Below, one piece after another: positions 1 through 7,690 of a DNA stretch of 15,242 nt (its first letter is position 1; every line of letters starts with the position of its first letter). Source of the DNA: an uncultured bacterium (GTDB lineage: Bacteria > Verrucomicrobiota > Kiritimatiellia > RFP12 > UBA1067); contig CACZAK010000207.1 of the NCBI GenBank assembly GCA_902779075.1, forward strand, positions 1-15,242. Reading direction: 5' to 3'. The position numbers and the translations under genes were made by a program. The notes beneath the pieces are model-generated. The model saw nothing but the letters and a program-made list of their open reading frames with translations. It was not told the origin of the DNA and did not search any database.

Positions 1-448
<448 letters not shown>

Positions 449-514
449 AGCAAATTTCGTGCCATTATGATTCATCACGCTTTCACCATAAAATTCTCAG
501 TTATGCATCGCGGT

Positions 515-532
515 TTTACACCTTGCGTAAAG
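515..532. promoter_or_regulatory. Dyad element 1: TTTACAC-N5-GTAAAG
   Basis: The + strand reads TTTACAC, then CTTGC, then GTAAAG. It contains an inverted TTTAC/GTAAA pair and matches the element at 547-564 in both half-sites and in the 5-base spacer length. It lies about 116 to 133 bases upstream of the gdhA start codon. A repeated dyad in an intergenic region suggests a binding site for a dimeric regulator, but which protein would bind is unknown. Confidence 0.45.
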
Positions 533-546
533 CCATCGTAGTATAC

Positions 547-564
547 TTTACACATAATGTAAGG
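547..564. promoter_or_regulatory. Dyad element 2: TTTACAC-N5-GTAAGG
   Basis: The + strand reads TTTACAC, then ATAAT, then GTAAGG. This is the second copy of the element at 515-532, placed exactly 32 bases away, close to three helical turns, so the two copies face the same side of the helix. It begins 11 bases outside the stop codon of the giant gene. Only the half-sites are conserved between copies, not the spacer, as expected for an operator and not for a simple duplication. Confidence 0.45.
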
Positions 565-574
565 GAATTGCACA

Positions 575-1660
575 CTACTCCACCGTCACCCCCACGCCGC
601 CGACCTTCTTGACCGTAGCCGTGCCGTAGCCGACGCCATCCACCAGCACGCCCGTCACCTTCACCGTCGTCGCCTTCGGCTTGCCGCCCACGTCCGCATA
701 CGCCTTGAACGTGCCCTTGAACGTGCCGTCCTTTGCCTTGTACGTGAGCTTCAGCGCGGACGGATTTTCGCCCGCCTTCGCCGCGTCCACGGTGGTCGTG
801 CCCTTCGTGTAGACAACCTTCCCCGCCTTCGGCAGCGTCCACTTCGCGCCGCCAGTCACGGAAAGGCCGTCTGGCAAGTACGGCAACACGGCCTTACCCA
901 ACACCGCCCCGAGTGCCGCCTCGTCGATTCTGAACGCAGCCCCTGCCTTCAGCGAACCTGGTTTCCCGACATTCACGTCCTCGCCAAGCCCAATCACTAC
1001 CGGGAGGGCCGCGCTTGTCGCGGACACCGGCAGCCACACGTTGAATGCGAGCTTCGCCTTCTTCGACACCACCACCGGCACACAGCACCATTCCTCTCCC
1101 ACGATCAGCTGCCCCTTCGCGCTCACCTTCGTGCCATCCGCGAGCGTACCCGCGACCTTCGCCTTGCCCTTCGCGGCAATCGTCACGGACAGCGTATGAT
1201 AGGGAGGGACGCGCTCCGTCGCGTCCGGCCGCCACGCCACGTTCACCGGTCCCTTCCACTTGGCGAGCGCCGCCGCCGCCACGGACTTGTCCGCCGCATC
1301 CTTCGACGTGAACACGTTCCGCGAGCCGTAGATGACATACGCGCCATACGTGCCGCCCATGCCCTTCGCGCCGAGAATCACCTCGCAGGCGTCTCCGCCT
1401 ACGAGCGGGATCGTGGTCGGGCCGTCACCCGCGATCTTCGACTTGCCCTTTTCGGCCGCCTTTAGGGGCTTCTTCTTGCCGTCCGTCCCGACCAGCGTCG
1501 CCTTCACGGCGGCGAGACCGGTCTTCTTGTTGGGCTTGCCCACCTTCACCTGGATTGTGCCCATGATCACGTTGCCGTTCGTGTTCACGACATAGCCGTA
1601 GTACTCGCTTGCCGCTGTCGTCGTCGCCGCCCCCGTCAACTCGCCGTAGAGGCGACAGAC
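575..1660 (-). other. Lysine-rich C-terminal module of about 360 residues
   Basis: Unlike the mostly acidic protein before it, this part is rich in lysine. It contains recurring beta-hairpin-like pieces: MGTIQVKVGKPNKKTG, LSVTIAAKGKAKVAGTLADG, WTLPKAGKVVYTKG, LKLTYKAKDGTFKGTFKAYA and GYGTATVKKVGGVGVTVE at the very end. One conserved-looking segment is GEEWCCVPVV. I recall very similar endings on other giant proteins from gut Kiritimatiellota-type genomes, always at the C-terminus, which would fit a sorting or attachment module; this is recollection, not a search result. No anchor motif of known type (LPXTG, PEP-CTERM, autotransporter barrel) is present. Confidence 0.55.
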
Positions 1661-4600
1661 CGCCTTCCAGTATGCATAGAGGCGGTCGCCGGCCTGTACT
1701 ATGGTCTCAGACGTCACGCGGCGGCCCGTGCCGTTCGGCCCGGTGTACCACCCCTCGAACGTCCAGCCATCGCGCGGCGCGGGCGTCGGCAATTCGCCGT
1801 ATGCCTTGCCCACGACGAACCGGAGATTCGTCGTCACGCCGTCCGACGTCATGGGCACCGTCGCCATCTCGAACACCGTGTTCCACCACGCCGGGTCCGT
1901 GACGATCGGATCGTTGTAGTCGAACACGATGTTCGCGGAGTTGTCGATCCTCACGTTCCCCGGTGCGTCCTCGCGCACCCGCACGCGGTAGGTGATGTAG
2001 CCTTCGCCCTCAGGTACCGTGACGTTCGGACGCAATATGCCCGCGTCGGGATCGTCCGGCCACTGCTCGCCGTCGGTCTTGGACGGATCGACTATGCGCA
2101 TGTACCAGGTTGCGGCGCCGGTCGCGGCGTCGAACTGGACTTCGGTGCGCACCCTGTACAGGCCGTTCGTCTGTTCCATCTCGCTCGAGGCAGACCCCAA
2201 CGCGATCAGGTCGTAGGCGTTCAGGCCGTCGAGTCCGTTGTCGATCTGCCCGGCGATGGAGACCGTGCCCATCTCGAACGTGCTCCAGTCGAGGTATTGG
2301 CTGAGCTGGCTGTCCACGAACACCTCCTGCGCGGCGGCATCCGCATCCGCCTTGTTCTCGAAGTATACGGTGTAGTTCATCCAGTCGCCCGGCTTCACGC
2401 AGCGCCGCTCACCCTCGCCCTCGGGTCCGACCACCTCGTTCGGGTCAACCGATTTCTGGGTTCTGTCACCCTTCTCGTCCACCACCTCGGACTTCCTTTC
2501 CCCTTCCTTCTCTTCTTCCTTTTCTTCTTCTTCCTCCATCTCCTTGAGCGTGATCGTCTCTTCGCAGGAGCTGGTCAGGAGCCACGTGCCGAAGTCGGAA
2601 TACGGCGCGAGCTGCACCGTGTACTTACCGGCCTTGGGATAGTTGTGCCAGTGCTGGCCGCCGGGATCGTAGCGGGGCGTCCAGCGCGAGAACAGCGACT
2701 TCTCGTCGCCGTACATCCACTTCAACTCCTTGAACGGGTAGTCCTTGACTGACCACCTTTCGCGCGAGACGCGCTTGGACATGCCTACGAACGACGTCAC
2801 CTTGTTTATCGTCTTCGCCAGCCCGTCGCTCCAGCCGCTGTCGAGCCAGGCGGAGTATGCGGGCTCGGTCCAGTCCTCGAACCGGACGACGTAGCCGTCG
2901 TTCTCGTTGCCGGTCTCCTGCTCCCACAGGAATCCAGGCCTCGGCGCGTACCACCTGTAGCGGAAAATGTTGTAGATCGTTCCGGAGAATTTCGTGATCG
3001 TGATCCTCGACAGGAACTTCTTGAAGAACTCGTGGTCGAGGAGCGTCGCCTCGAGGATGTAGTTCAGCGAAGCGCCCATCTCGAACATAAGCGGCTCCTT
3101 CGACTTCTTCTCGACCTTGAACTGTGCGGCAGCCTCGAGGCCGGTCAGGACGTCCACGAACTGCGCCATCGTGAACTTCAACGCCAGCACGACCCCAACG
3201 CCGCCCTCGAACGACCCGGAGAACTCGTCCGAGACGTTCTCGATCCACTTGTCGATCTTGAATCCAGGCGCCGCGCAGGAGGCCGTCGGCATCCTTATGT
3301 CGTTCTCGACCGAAATGGTGAACGCGAGGTCGCCGTGGAACCTCAGGTTCATCCGCGCCGCACCGTTGACGCCGCCGAAGAGATACGGGCGGAACTGCAG
3401 CACCGGGCGTAACTTCGCGATGGGGACCCCCGCGATCACTATCGGCACCTCCGGGCCGGCGTCGACCTCTTGGACTTCTTCCTTCTTATTCTTATCCTTT
3501 TTCTTCTTCAGGTACTTGGAAAGGTCCAGTTCGCACTTGTCCGTCCTCTTCTCGAGACCCACCCCAAACGATCCGTTGGCCTGGAGATACGGCGTGACGT
3601 CCACATGCATCGTGTACGTGAAGCGCCACACGTTGTTGGTGTATATCTTCGTGCGGTAGGGCACCCACTCGTTGCCGCTGTACATATTGTAGAAGCTGTC
3701 CGGCTCGTCGTATGTCGGGACTGTGATTTCGCGCTCGATCTTCGCGGTTTCCGTCGAGAAACGCCCCGCAAGGCAGTCTTCTCCGACCTTGCACCCGAGC
3801 GACAGGTTGACATCGCCGATCAGCTTGCCGCCCTTGTTGAGATGCGAAGCGGTCTTCTTCGCGAGCTCGCCCAGTCCGCTTACCGCCGCCGCCGCCGCGT
3901 CGCTGATGGCGCCTTTAAAGTTATTCGCGTACTTGACCTTGAACGCCACGGACTCCTGTTCCTCCTCCGGCGTCACCTCCAAGGCATCGGACGTGCTGAC
4001 TCCGATCTGCTTGAACACGGCACTGAGCCCTTCGCCCTCCGTCGTGCACGTGACCACCCCGTCGGTACCGGTCGTGTGCGAGACGATCCTGCGGATGCCG
4101 CTCGTGACGTTGCCGGTCTTCTCGTCTATGTAGCCGACCATCACGACAGCTCCGTCGAGCGGAATCGCCGCCTCGCCCTTGAGCCGCATGACAGTGCCCT
4201 CGGCCGCGCCGTTCGGGTCGAAGTCCACGAACTCCAGCGTCCCCGCGTTGTGGCGGTTCGCCACCGAAAGGATGATCGCGTTGTCCTGGTATTCCGTCTC
4301 GATCGGCGCCAGCAGGCTGAACGCCTCGCGCACCACGCATATCTCGCTCGTCCCGTCGGCCCTCGTGACGGTCAGCTTGACCGTGAACCGGTTCTCATCC
4401 GCCGTCCTGGTGAATTCATGCGACACGACAGGGGCGGCGGTGACGATGGTTGCACTTCCGTCGCCGAAGTCCCAGGCGTAGGACACGTCGTTCGTCGACG
4501 GCTCGCGGACGCAGAACGTCGCCTCGAAGGACGCGCCCGCCTCCACGAACGCCCTGGCGGACGTCGCCCCGAAGATCGGCGCGGCCTGCGCGGCGATGTC

Positions 4601-7585
4601 GAGCTTGTTCTCGCCGGCCGCGACCGTCAGCGCGATGCGGGAGAACTTTCCGCCGCCGGAGTATTTCACTTCGCATTCGCCCGGCGTGACGCCGTCTGCG
4701 GAATACGTGCCGTTCGTGTCGACCCCGACGGTCGTCGTCTCACCGTCCGCCAGCGACAGCACCGACACGATACCGCCGTCCACGGGAGCGCCGCCGAGCG
4801 TCACCGTGCCCGCAATGCTCGCGAGCGCCGGCATTTCGAGGTCGACTCTGACGTCGACGTTCGTCACGTTCACCGCGACGTTCGTCTTTATCGCCGCACC
4901 GTACACGCCGATCGCCTCGGCCAGGACGTCGTATGTGCCGTCGCCGATGCCCTCGAACGAATACGCGCCGAAGCCGTCCGTCTCGGTCGTCTCGCCTATC
5001 ATCATGTCCCCTTCGCGCAGCACGACATGCCCGTACTGCACCGGGGTGCCGTCGGAGCCGACGACGTAGCCGTGTATCCTCGTCGGCGGCAACGCCAGGA
5101 CTTCGACGCCGTTGACATCCTTCTGGCCAGAGACCTCGACGGTCGCCGTGGAAACCACCCGCGCCCTGCCGGACGCCGTGAAGCCGTAGAGTCCGTCCGG
5201 CAGCAGACCGAACTGGAAGTATCCGTTTGCGTCGGTCGTTGTGCTGAATGCGCGCCTATTGGCGGTTCCCGCCGACGCCTCGGTGTTCGTCGCCACCAAT
5301 ACGAGCGCGATTCCCTCCAGCGGCTCGCGGGTGCGCGAGTCGAGACACCATCCGCTGACGCCCGCCACCGGGTTGCCGTTGCGCACATTGAGCGCCGAGT
5401 AGTAGATTTCGTCACCGTTCCAGACGGTGCGGCCGCGCAGGTTGAGGCGCGTGGCCATCGCCGCCACGTCGTCCTTCGTCTTGATCCACTTCCTGAGCTC
5501 GAGATTGTAGTCGCCCACCGGCTTGAACTTGAACGGCAGGCGGCCCGTGTCGCCCGGCTTCAGGATGCCCGCCGGATGCGTCGAGCCGATGCCCGCCACG
5601 ACGACGGCGTTGGAGGTCAGCGTCTCCGCGTCGTACGCCCCCAGCATCGTCGTCGTGTCGCCCTTGCCGCGCTTCACGATGAACATCGGCACGTTCATCT
5701 GCGTGTCGCCCGTGTTCTCATAGACCACGTAGCCCGTATAGATGCGGTTGTCGCGCGTGCGCTCCGGCAGTTCCAGCTTCGCCTCGAGGACCGGCCCCTT
5801 CGCCACCTTGTTGATGTACACCGCGTCGCGGAGAACCTTGCCGCCCGCCGACACGTCGTAGTACCGGTCTGCCGCGATGTTCTGCACTTCGAAGACCGCG
5901 TACACGGTCGCGGCGTCGATCACGGTCGCGCTCTTCGCCTTGATGTTGCCGAGCTTGAACTCGCTCGCCGCCGTAAGCCCCGCGCCCGTGAACGTGAAGC
6001 CCATGTCGCCCACGTTCGCCGCAATCTCGGGATAGACCGACCACAGCTGCGTCGTCAGCTTCTCGACCTTGACCGTCACCGTCGCGGACGAAATCCCCGT
6101 GTTCTCGACGGCAAGGTACATCGTCTCGCCCGCCGCGCGCGCCGGCACCACGAGCACGGCCGTTGTCGTGCCCTGCGCGAACGACGCCGCGTCGTTCATC
6201 ACCACCGTCGGCATGTGTCCGTTCGCGACCATCGCCCGGATCGCCGCCGCGTTCGCGCCCGTGACCGTCACCACGCCGCCCTCGGCCGGCAGATCGATCA
6301 ACGCCCACCCCTTCGTCGTTCCGGCCGGGATGGTCACGCTTGTCGAGGACGAAGTGGTCAGACCCGGCAGCGTCACCTCGACCGTATTTTCCGTCCACAT
6401 CGAATTCCTCTGGAGGTTCTGCTCGAACACGTCGCGGTTCGGGTTCACGTCGATGCCCACGTACCAGTTGCCGGCCGGAGCGGCGGGCATCGTTACGCGC
6501 GCGGTGAACGTGGCGACGGCGTTCGTTTCAAGGCTGTAGCTCTGCGTCACCGTGCCAGCCACCATCGTGCCGCCGTTCGCGGCGGACTTGATGCGCACCA
6601 CGTCGCGGATCGACCCCGTCGCCGCCGCGTCTCCCGCGTTCTTCACCGTGTAGGTGACGGCCAGCGTCTCGCCCGGCGCTATGGCAATTGGGAATTGGGA
6701 ATTGGCAACATTGGCAACAATGGCAACATTTTCAACCTCCAGGTTCATCACAGGACGCTCCGTCGTGCCCGGCACCTCGTAGATGCCGATGTCGGGATAG
6801 ATTCCCTCCGCGTTCGGCTTGCCCGTGTTCTCGACGAACCTCACATCCATGCGCGGCTGGCCCCAGTAGTCCAGCTCTGGCGCGACGTCGCCATACGCCG
6901 CGTCCACGCACGGCGAACTCGCGGAAATCCGGAAGTCCCCGTTCGCCGCATCGAGGAAGAGCGGATCAGCCTCGATGTTGTCGACGTTGTAGGTGTTCCA
7001 CGATTTCCCGCCATTCTTATAACGTGTGTTCTCGCCGCCGGGAGTCCAGAGGCAGCTCCGCGTGGAAAAGACGGCGTTACCGTCGCCCGAGATGCCGTAT
7101 TCCGAGTTGAACGCGGAAATGCAGTTCGTTATGTACATGTACGACGTGTGCGAGAAGAAACCGATACGGTTGCCGTATGCGACGCAGTTCACGGCCACAA
7201 CACCCCTTTCCACAGAGACAAGTCCGCGGTCGCAGTCGGTAAAGACGCAGTTCTCCAACCGTCCGCAGCCGAAATATCCGTCCATCGCCGAATGGCTGAA
7301 CTCGCAACCGTAAAGGGTGCTGGCCCGGCCAAAGCTCATCAGACACGCTGTAGCGCCAAAGCTGTTTACGGCTTGCCCATACAGGAACTTCGCGTAGGTC
7401 GCGTGAACGGTTGCTTTCCCTGAATAAACATACACGCCCCCGCATTCGCTGGGATACGGTTCGGAGCGGTTGCCGTCGCCGTTCGTGTCGCCGCCCCACG
7501 AGTCGTCGCGGATCGATGTGAACACCACGGGATTGGCGAGCGTGCCGTTGACCACAAGCGAGCCCGAATCAAGAGCAACTGCGCT
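575..7585 (-). CDS. Giant multidomain surface/secreted protein, C-terminal fragment (after frameshift 2)
   Basis: About 2,335 residues ending at TAG (577-575). The open frame formally extends to a TTG at 7642, but its first 19 residues are out of frame with the domain sense and no ribosome binding site precedes it, so I place the real beginning at the frameshift near 7583-7592. Residues below count from 7642. Order: rest of a beta-helix cassette (20-290), CARDB-like domain (290-425), IPT/TIG-like and further beta domains (430-755), three carboxypeptidase-regulatory-like domains (757-1021), PKD domain with YAWDFGDGS (1050-1102), an unassigned region (1210-1700), acidic linker (1700-1725), 'SVDPNE' DUF11-like domain (1729-1919), a single InlB-type B-repeat (1931-1992) and a lysine-rich C-terminal module (1994-2355). 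There is no LPXTG motif, membrane helix or PEP-CTERM signal at the end. No catalytic motif is seen. The modules point to an extracellular adhesin or scaffold. Confidence 0.85.
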   Translation of the reverse strand, partial: SAVALDSGSLVVNGTLANPVVFTSIRDDSWGGDTNGDGNRSEPYPSECGGVYVYSGKATVHATYAKFLYGQAVNSFGATACLMSFGRASTLYGCEFSHSAMDGYFGCGRLENCVFTDCDRGLVSVERGVVAVNCVAYGNRIGFFSHTSYMYITNCISAFNSEYGISGDGNAVFSTRSCLWTPGGENTRYKNGGKSWNTYNVDNIEADPLFLDAANGDFRISASSPCVDAAYGDVAPELDYWGQPRMDVRFVENTGKPNAEGIYPDIGIYEVPGTTERPVMNLEVENVAIVANVANSQFPIAIAPGETLAVTYTVKNAGDAAATGSIRDVVRIKSAANGGTMVAGTVTQSYSLETNAVATFTARVTMPAAPAGNWYVGIDVNPNRDVFEQNLQRNSMWTENTVEVTLPGLTTSSSTSVTIPAGTTKGWALIDLPAEGGVVTVTGANAAAIRAMVANGHMPTVVMNDAASFAQGTTTAVLVVPARAAGETMYLAVENTGISSATVTVKVEKLTTQLWSVYPEIAANVGDMGFTFTGAGLTAASEFKLGNIKAKSATVIDAATVYAVFEVQNIAADRYYDVSAGGKVLRDAVYINKVAKGPVLEAKLELPERTRDNRIYTGYVVYENTGDTQMNVPMFIVKRGKGDTTTMLGAYDAETLTSNAVVVAGIGSTHPAGILKPGDTGRLPFKFKPVGDYNLELRKWIKTKDDVAAMATRLNLRGRTVWNGDEIYYSALNVRNGNPVAGVSGWCLDSRTREPLEGIALVLVATNTEASAGTANRRAFSTTTDANGYFQFGLLPDGLYGFTASGRARVVSTATVEVSGQKDVNGVEVLALPPTRIHGYVVGSDGTPVQYGHVVLREGDMMIGETTETDGFGAYSFEGIGDGTYDVLAEAIGVYGAAIKTNVAVNVTNVDVRVDLEMPALASIAGTVTLGGAPVDGGIVSVLSLADGETTTVGVDTNGTYSADGVTPGECEVKYSGGGKFSRIALTVAAGENKLDIAAQAAPIFGATSARAFVEAGASFEATFCVREPSTNDVSYAWDFGDGSATIVTAAPVVSHEFTRTADENRFTVKLTVTRADGTSEICVVREAFSLLAPIETEYQDNAIILSVANRHNAGTLEFVDFDPNGAAEGTVMRLKGEAAIPLDGAVVMVGYIDEKTGNVTSGIRRIVSHTTGTDGVVTCTTEGEGLSAVFKQIGVSTSDALEVTPEEEQESVAFKVKYANNFKGAISDAAAAAVSGLGELAKKTASHLNKGGKLIGDVNLSLGCKVGEDCLAGRFSTETAKIEREITVPTYDEPDSFYNMYSGNEWVPYRTKIYTNNVWRFTYTMHVDVTPYLQANGSFGVGLEKRTDKCELDLSKYLKKKKDKNKKEEVQEVDAGPEVPIVIAGVPIAKLRPVLQFRPYLFGGVNGAARMNLRFHGDLAFTISVENDIRMPTASCAAPGFKIDKWIENVSDEFSGSFEGGVGVVLALKFTMAQFVDVLTGLEAAAQFKVEKKSKEPLMFEMGASLNYILEATLLDHEFFKKFLSRITITKFSGTIYNIFRYRWYAPRPGFLWEQETGNENDGYVVRFEDWTEPAYSAWLDSGWSDGLAKTINKVTSFVGMSKRVSRERWSVKDYPFKELKWMYGDEKSLFSRWTPRYDPGGQHWHNYPKAGKYTVQLAPYSDFGTWLLTSSCEETITLKEMEEEEEKEEEKEGERKSEVVDEKGDRTQKSVDPNEVVGPEGEGERRCVKPGDWMNYTVYFENKADADAAAQEVFVDSQLSQYLDWSTFEMGTVSIAGQIDNGLDGLNAYDLIALGSASSEMEQTNGLYRVRTEVQFDAATGAATWYMRIVDPSKTDGEQWPDDPDAGILRPNVTVPEGEGYITYRVRVREDAPGNVRIDNSANIVFDYNDPIVTDPAWWNTVFEMATVPMTSDGVTTNLRFVVGKAYGELPTPAPRDGWTFEGWYTGPNGTGRRVTSETIVQAGDRLYAYWKAVCRLYGELTGAATTTAASEYYGYVVNTNGNVIMGTIQVKVGKPNKKTGLAAVKATLVGTDGKKKPLKAAEKGKSKIAGDGPTTIPLVGGDACEVILGAKGMGGTYGAYVIYGSRNVFTSKDAADKSVAAAALAKWKGPVNVAWRPDATERVPPYHTLSVTIAAKGKAKVAGTLADGTKVSAKGQLIVGEEWCCVPVVVSKKAKLAFNVWLPVSATSAALPVVIGLGEDVNVGKPGSLKAGAAFRIDEAALGAVLGKAVLPYLPDGLSVTGGAKWTLPKAGKVVYTKGTTTVDAAKAGENPSALKLTYKAKDGTFKGTFKAYADVGGKPKATTVKVTGVLVDGVGYGTATVKKVGGVGVTVE
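1665..1850 (-). repeat. Single InlB-type B-repeat near the C-terminus
   Basis: NLRFVVGKAYGELPTPAPRD, then GWTFEGWYTGPNGTG and RLYAYWKA, form one B-repeat. It differs clearly from the twelve in the main array (no GGWSSNL or VPASN segments) and is closer to the classical Listeria-Bacteroides consensus. It therefore was not copied recently from the array. Confidence 0.75.
1885..2455 (-). other. 'SVDPNE' DUF11-like domain
   Basis: The domain begins KSVDPNEVVGPEGEGERRCV and has KPGDWMNYTVYFENKADADA, then AQEVFVDSQLSQYLDWSTFE. It ends with RIDNSANIVFDYNDPIVTDP. The 'DPNE.xGPxG ... YTIxFEN ... APAQEVxVxDxLd ... LDWsTF' pattern is a recurrent module of giant bacterial surface proteins and is related to the DUF11 conserved-repeat family. 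It is a beta-sandwich with no known enzymatic role. The B-repeat follows it directly. Confidence 0.65.
2492..2537. repeat. 46-base uninterrupted pyrimidine tract encoding the acidic linker
   Basis: The + strand has 46 consecutive C/T bases made mostly of TTC, TCT and CCT triplets. On the minus strand it is a purine tract of GAA, GAG and AAG codons encoding the core of the linker KEMEEEEEKEEEKEGERKS. It separates the unassigned region from the 'SVDPNE' domain. Such tracts change length by slippage and can form triplex DNA; here a shift would break the frame of the last 640 residues. Confidence 0.7.
2545..4010 (-). other. Unassigned region of about 490 residues in the giant protein
   Basis: I do not recognise a named domain here. 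It starts near TSDALEVTPEEEQESVAFKV, has an alanine/glycine-rich stretch (ISDAAAAAVSGLGELAKK), a lysine/glutamate tract (YLKKKKDKNKKEEVQEVD, about 3465-3520), then VPIVIAGVPIAKLRPVLQFR and alternating hydrophobic strands (RMNLRFHGDLAFTISVEND). It is rich in aromatic residues towards the end (YRWYAPRPGFLW, KELKWMYGD, GGQHWHNYPKAG). The 'PIVIAGVPI...P' segment resembles stretches in other giant secreted proteins, but that is memory and not a computed match. The clearest strand-rich part is 3450-3050. It could be a binding domain or an unusual beta-solenoid. Confidence 0.5.
4335..4500 (-). other. PKD domain
   Basis: The motif SYAWDFGDGSATIV with the following SHEFTRTADENRFTVKLTVT matches the W-D-F-G-D-G and H-x-Y/F ... 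V-x-L-x-V signature of PKD domains, which are beta-sandwich spacers in extracellular bacterial proteins. It marks the border between the carboxypeptidase-regulatory-like domains and the unassigned region that follows. Confidence 0.8.
4580..5370 (-). other. Three consecutive carboxypeptidase-regulatory-like domains
   Basis: Three copies of the pattern I-x-G-x-V ... G-x-P-(I/V)-x-x-G ... T-D-x-x-G-x-Y-x-F-x-x-L-x-x-G-x-Y are visible. Copy 1 has VSGWCLDSRTREPLEG, then TTTDANGYFQFGLLPDGLYG. Copy 2 has IHGYVVGSDGTPVQYG, then TDGFGAYSFEGIGDGTYDV. Copy 3 has IAGTVTLGGAPVDGG, then VDTNGTYSADGVTPGECEV. These prealbumin-like folds are common spacer modules in secreted and outer-membrane proteins and carry no catalytic function of their own. 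Confidence 0.75.
6370..6775 (-). other. CARDB-like domain
   Basis: The core reads IAPGETLAVTYTVKNAGDAA, then SLETNAVATFTARVTMPAAP and GNWYVGIDVNPNRDVFEQNL. The pattern of G-E-x-x-x-V-x-Y-x-V-K-N-A-G and Y-x-x-x-x-D-x-x-x-x-V-x-E-x-x-x-x-N is that of CARDB (cell adhesion related domain in bacteria). The strand just before the core is encoded by an AT-rich minisatellite at 6683-6735. A structural role between the beta-helix and the downstream beta domains is likely. Confidence 0.65.
6683..6735. repeat. AT-rich minisatellite inside the coding sequence (GGGAATT and TGGCAACA units)
   Basis: The + strand reads GGCAATT, GGGAATT, GGGAATT, then three copies of TGGCAACA with A or T spacing. About 42% of its 53 bases are G or C, against clearly higher GC on both sides. 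It stays in frame and encodes VENVAIVANVANSQFPIA at the entrance to the CARDB-like domain. The simple units and base composition suggest that it was added to, or expanded within, the gene. Confidence 0.75.
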
Positions 7586-7690
7586 GAATCTCGTACACCC
7601 TGCCGCCGACCCATGTCGTGTCGTTCGTGATCGTGCCATCAACGATGATGCTGCGCACGACTCCCGGAACTTCCTCGGGTTCGCTGACAG
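6775..7690 (-). other. Beta-helix cassette interrupted by frameshift 2
   Basis: It begins in the central frame with VVRSIIVDGTITNDTTWVGG followed by RVYEIQ, and continues in the next frame with SAVALDSGSLVVNGTLANPV, then VFTSIRDDSWGGDTNGDGN. The 'nGTLxxPxxFTSxxDDsxGGDTNGDG' motif is common in bacterial beta-helix proteins. Rungs follow (LENCVFTDCDRG, AVNCVAYGNRIG, ITNCISAFNSEYG) and the exit is EADPLFLDAANGDFRISASS followed by PCVDA and DIGIYE. The stretch between VYEIQ and SAVALDSG looks shorter than in relatives, where a 'GATLTIAPGAVVKF'-like segment is expected. Confidence 0.7.

Noticed and set aside
540..574. Rho-independent terminator after the giant gene
   Set aside because: The only inverted repeat there (TTACA-N5-TGTAA) is short and AT-rich and has no following T run; it is better explained as one of the two matching dyads.
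3470..7423. A 1,317-codon open frame on the + strand, antisense to the giant gene
   Set aside because: Its translation is arginine/histidine/valine-rich with no domain sense, and it lies wholly opposite well-supported beta domains. Long antisense frames are expected where a GC-rich gene uses G/C third positions.
7586..7642. A true start at 7642 for the C-terminal fragment
   Set aside because: The codon is TTG without a ribosome binding site, and the first 19 residues are out of frame with IVDGTITNDTTWVGG, which is the genuine reading there.
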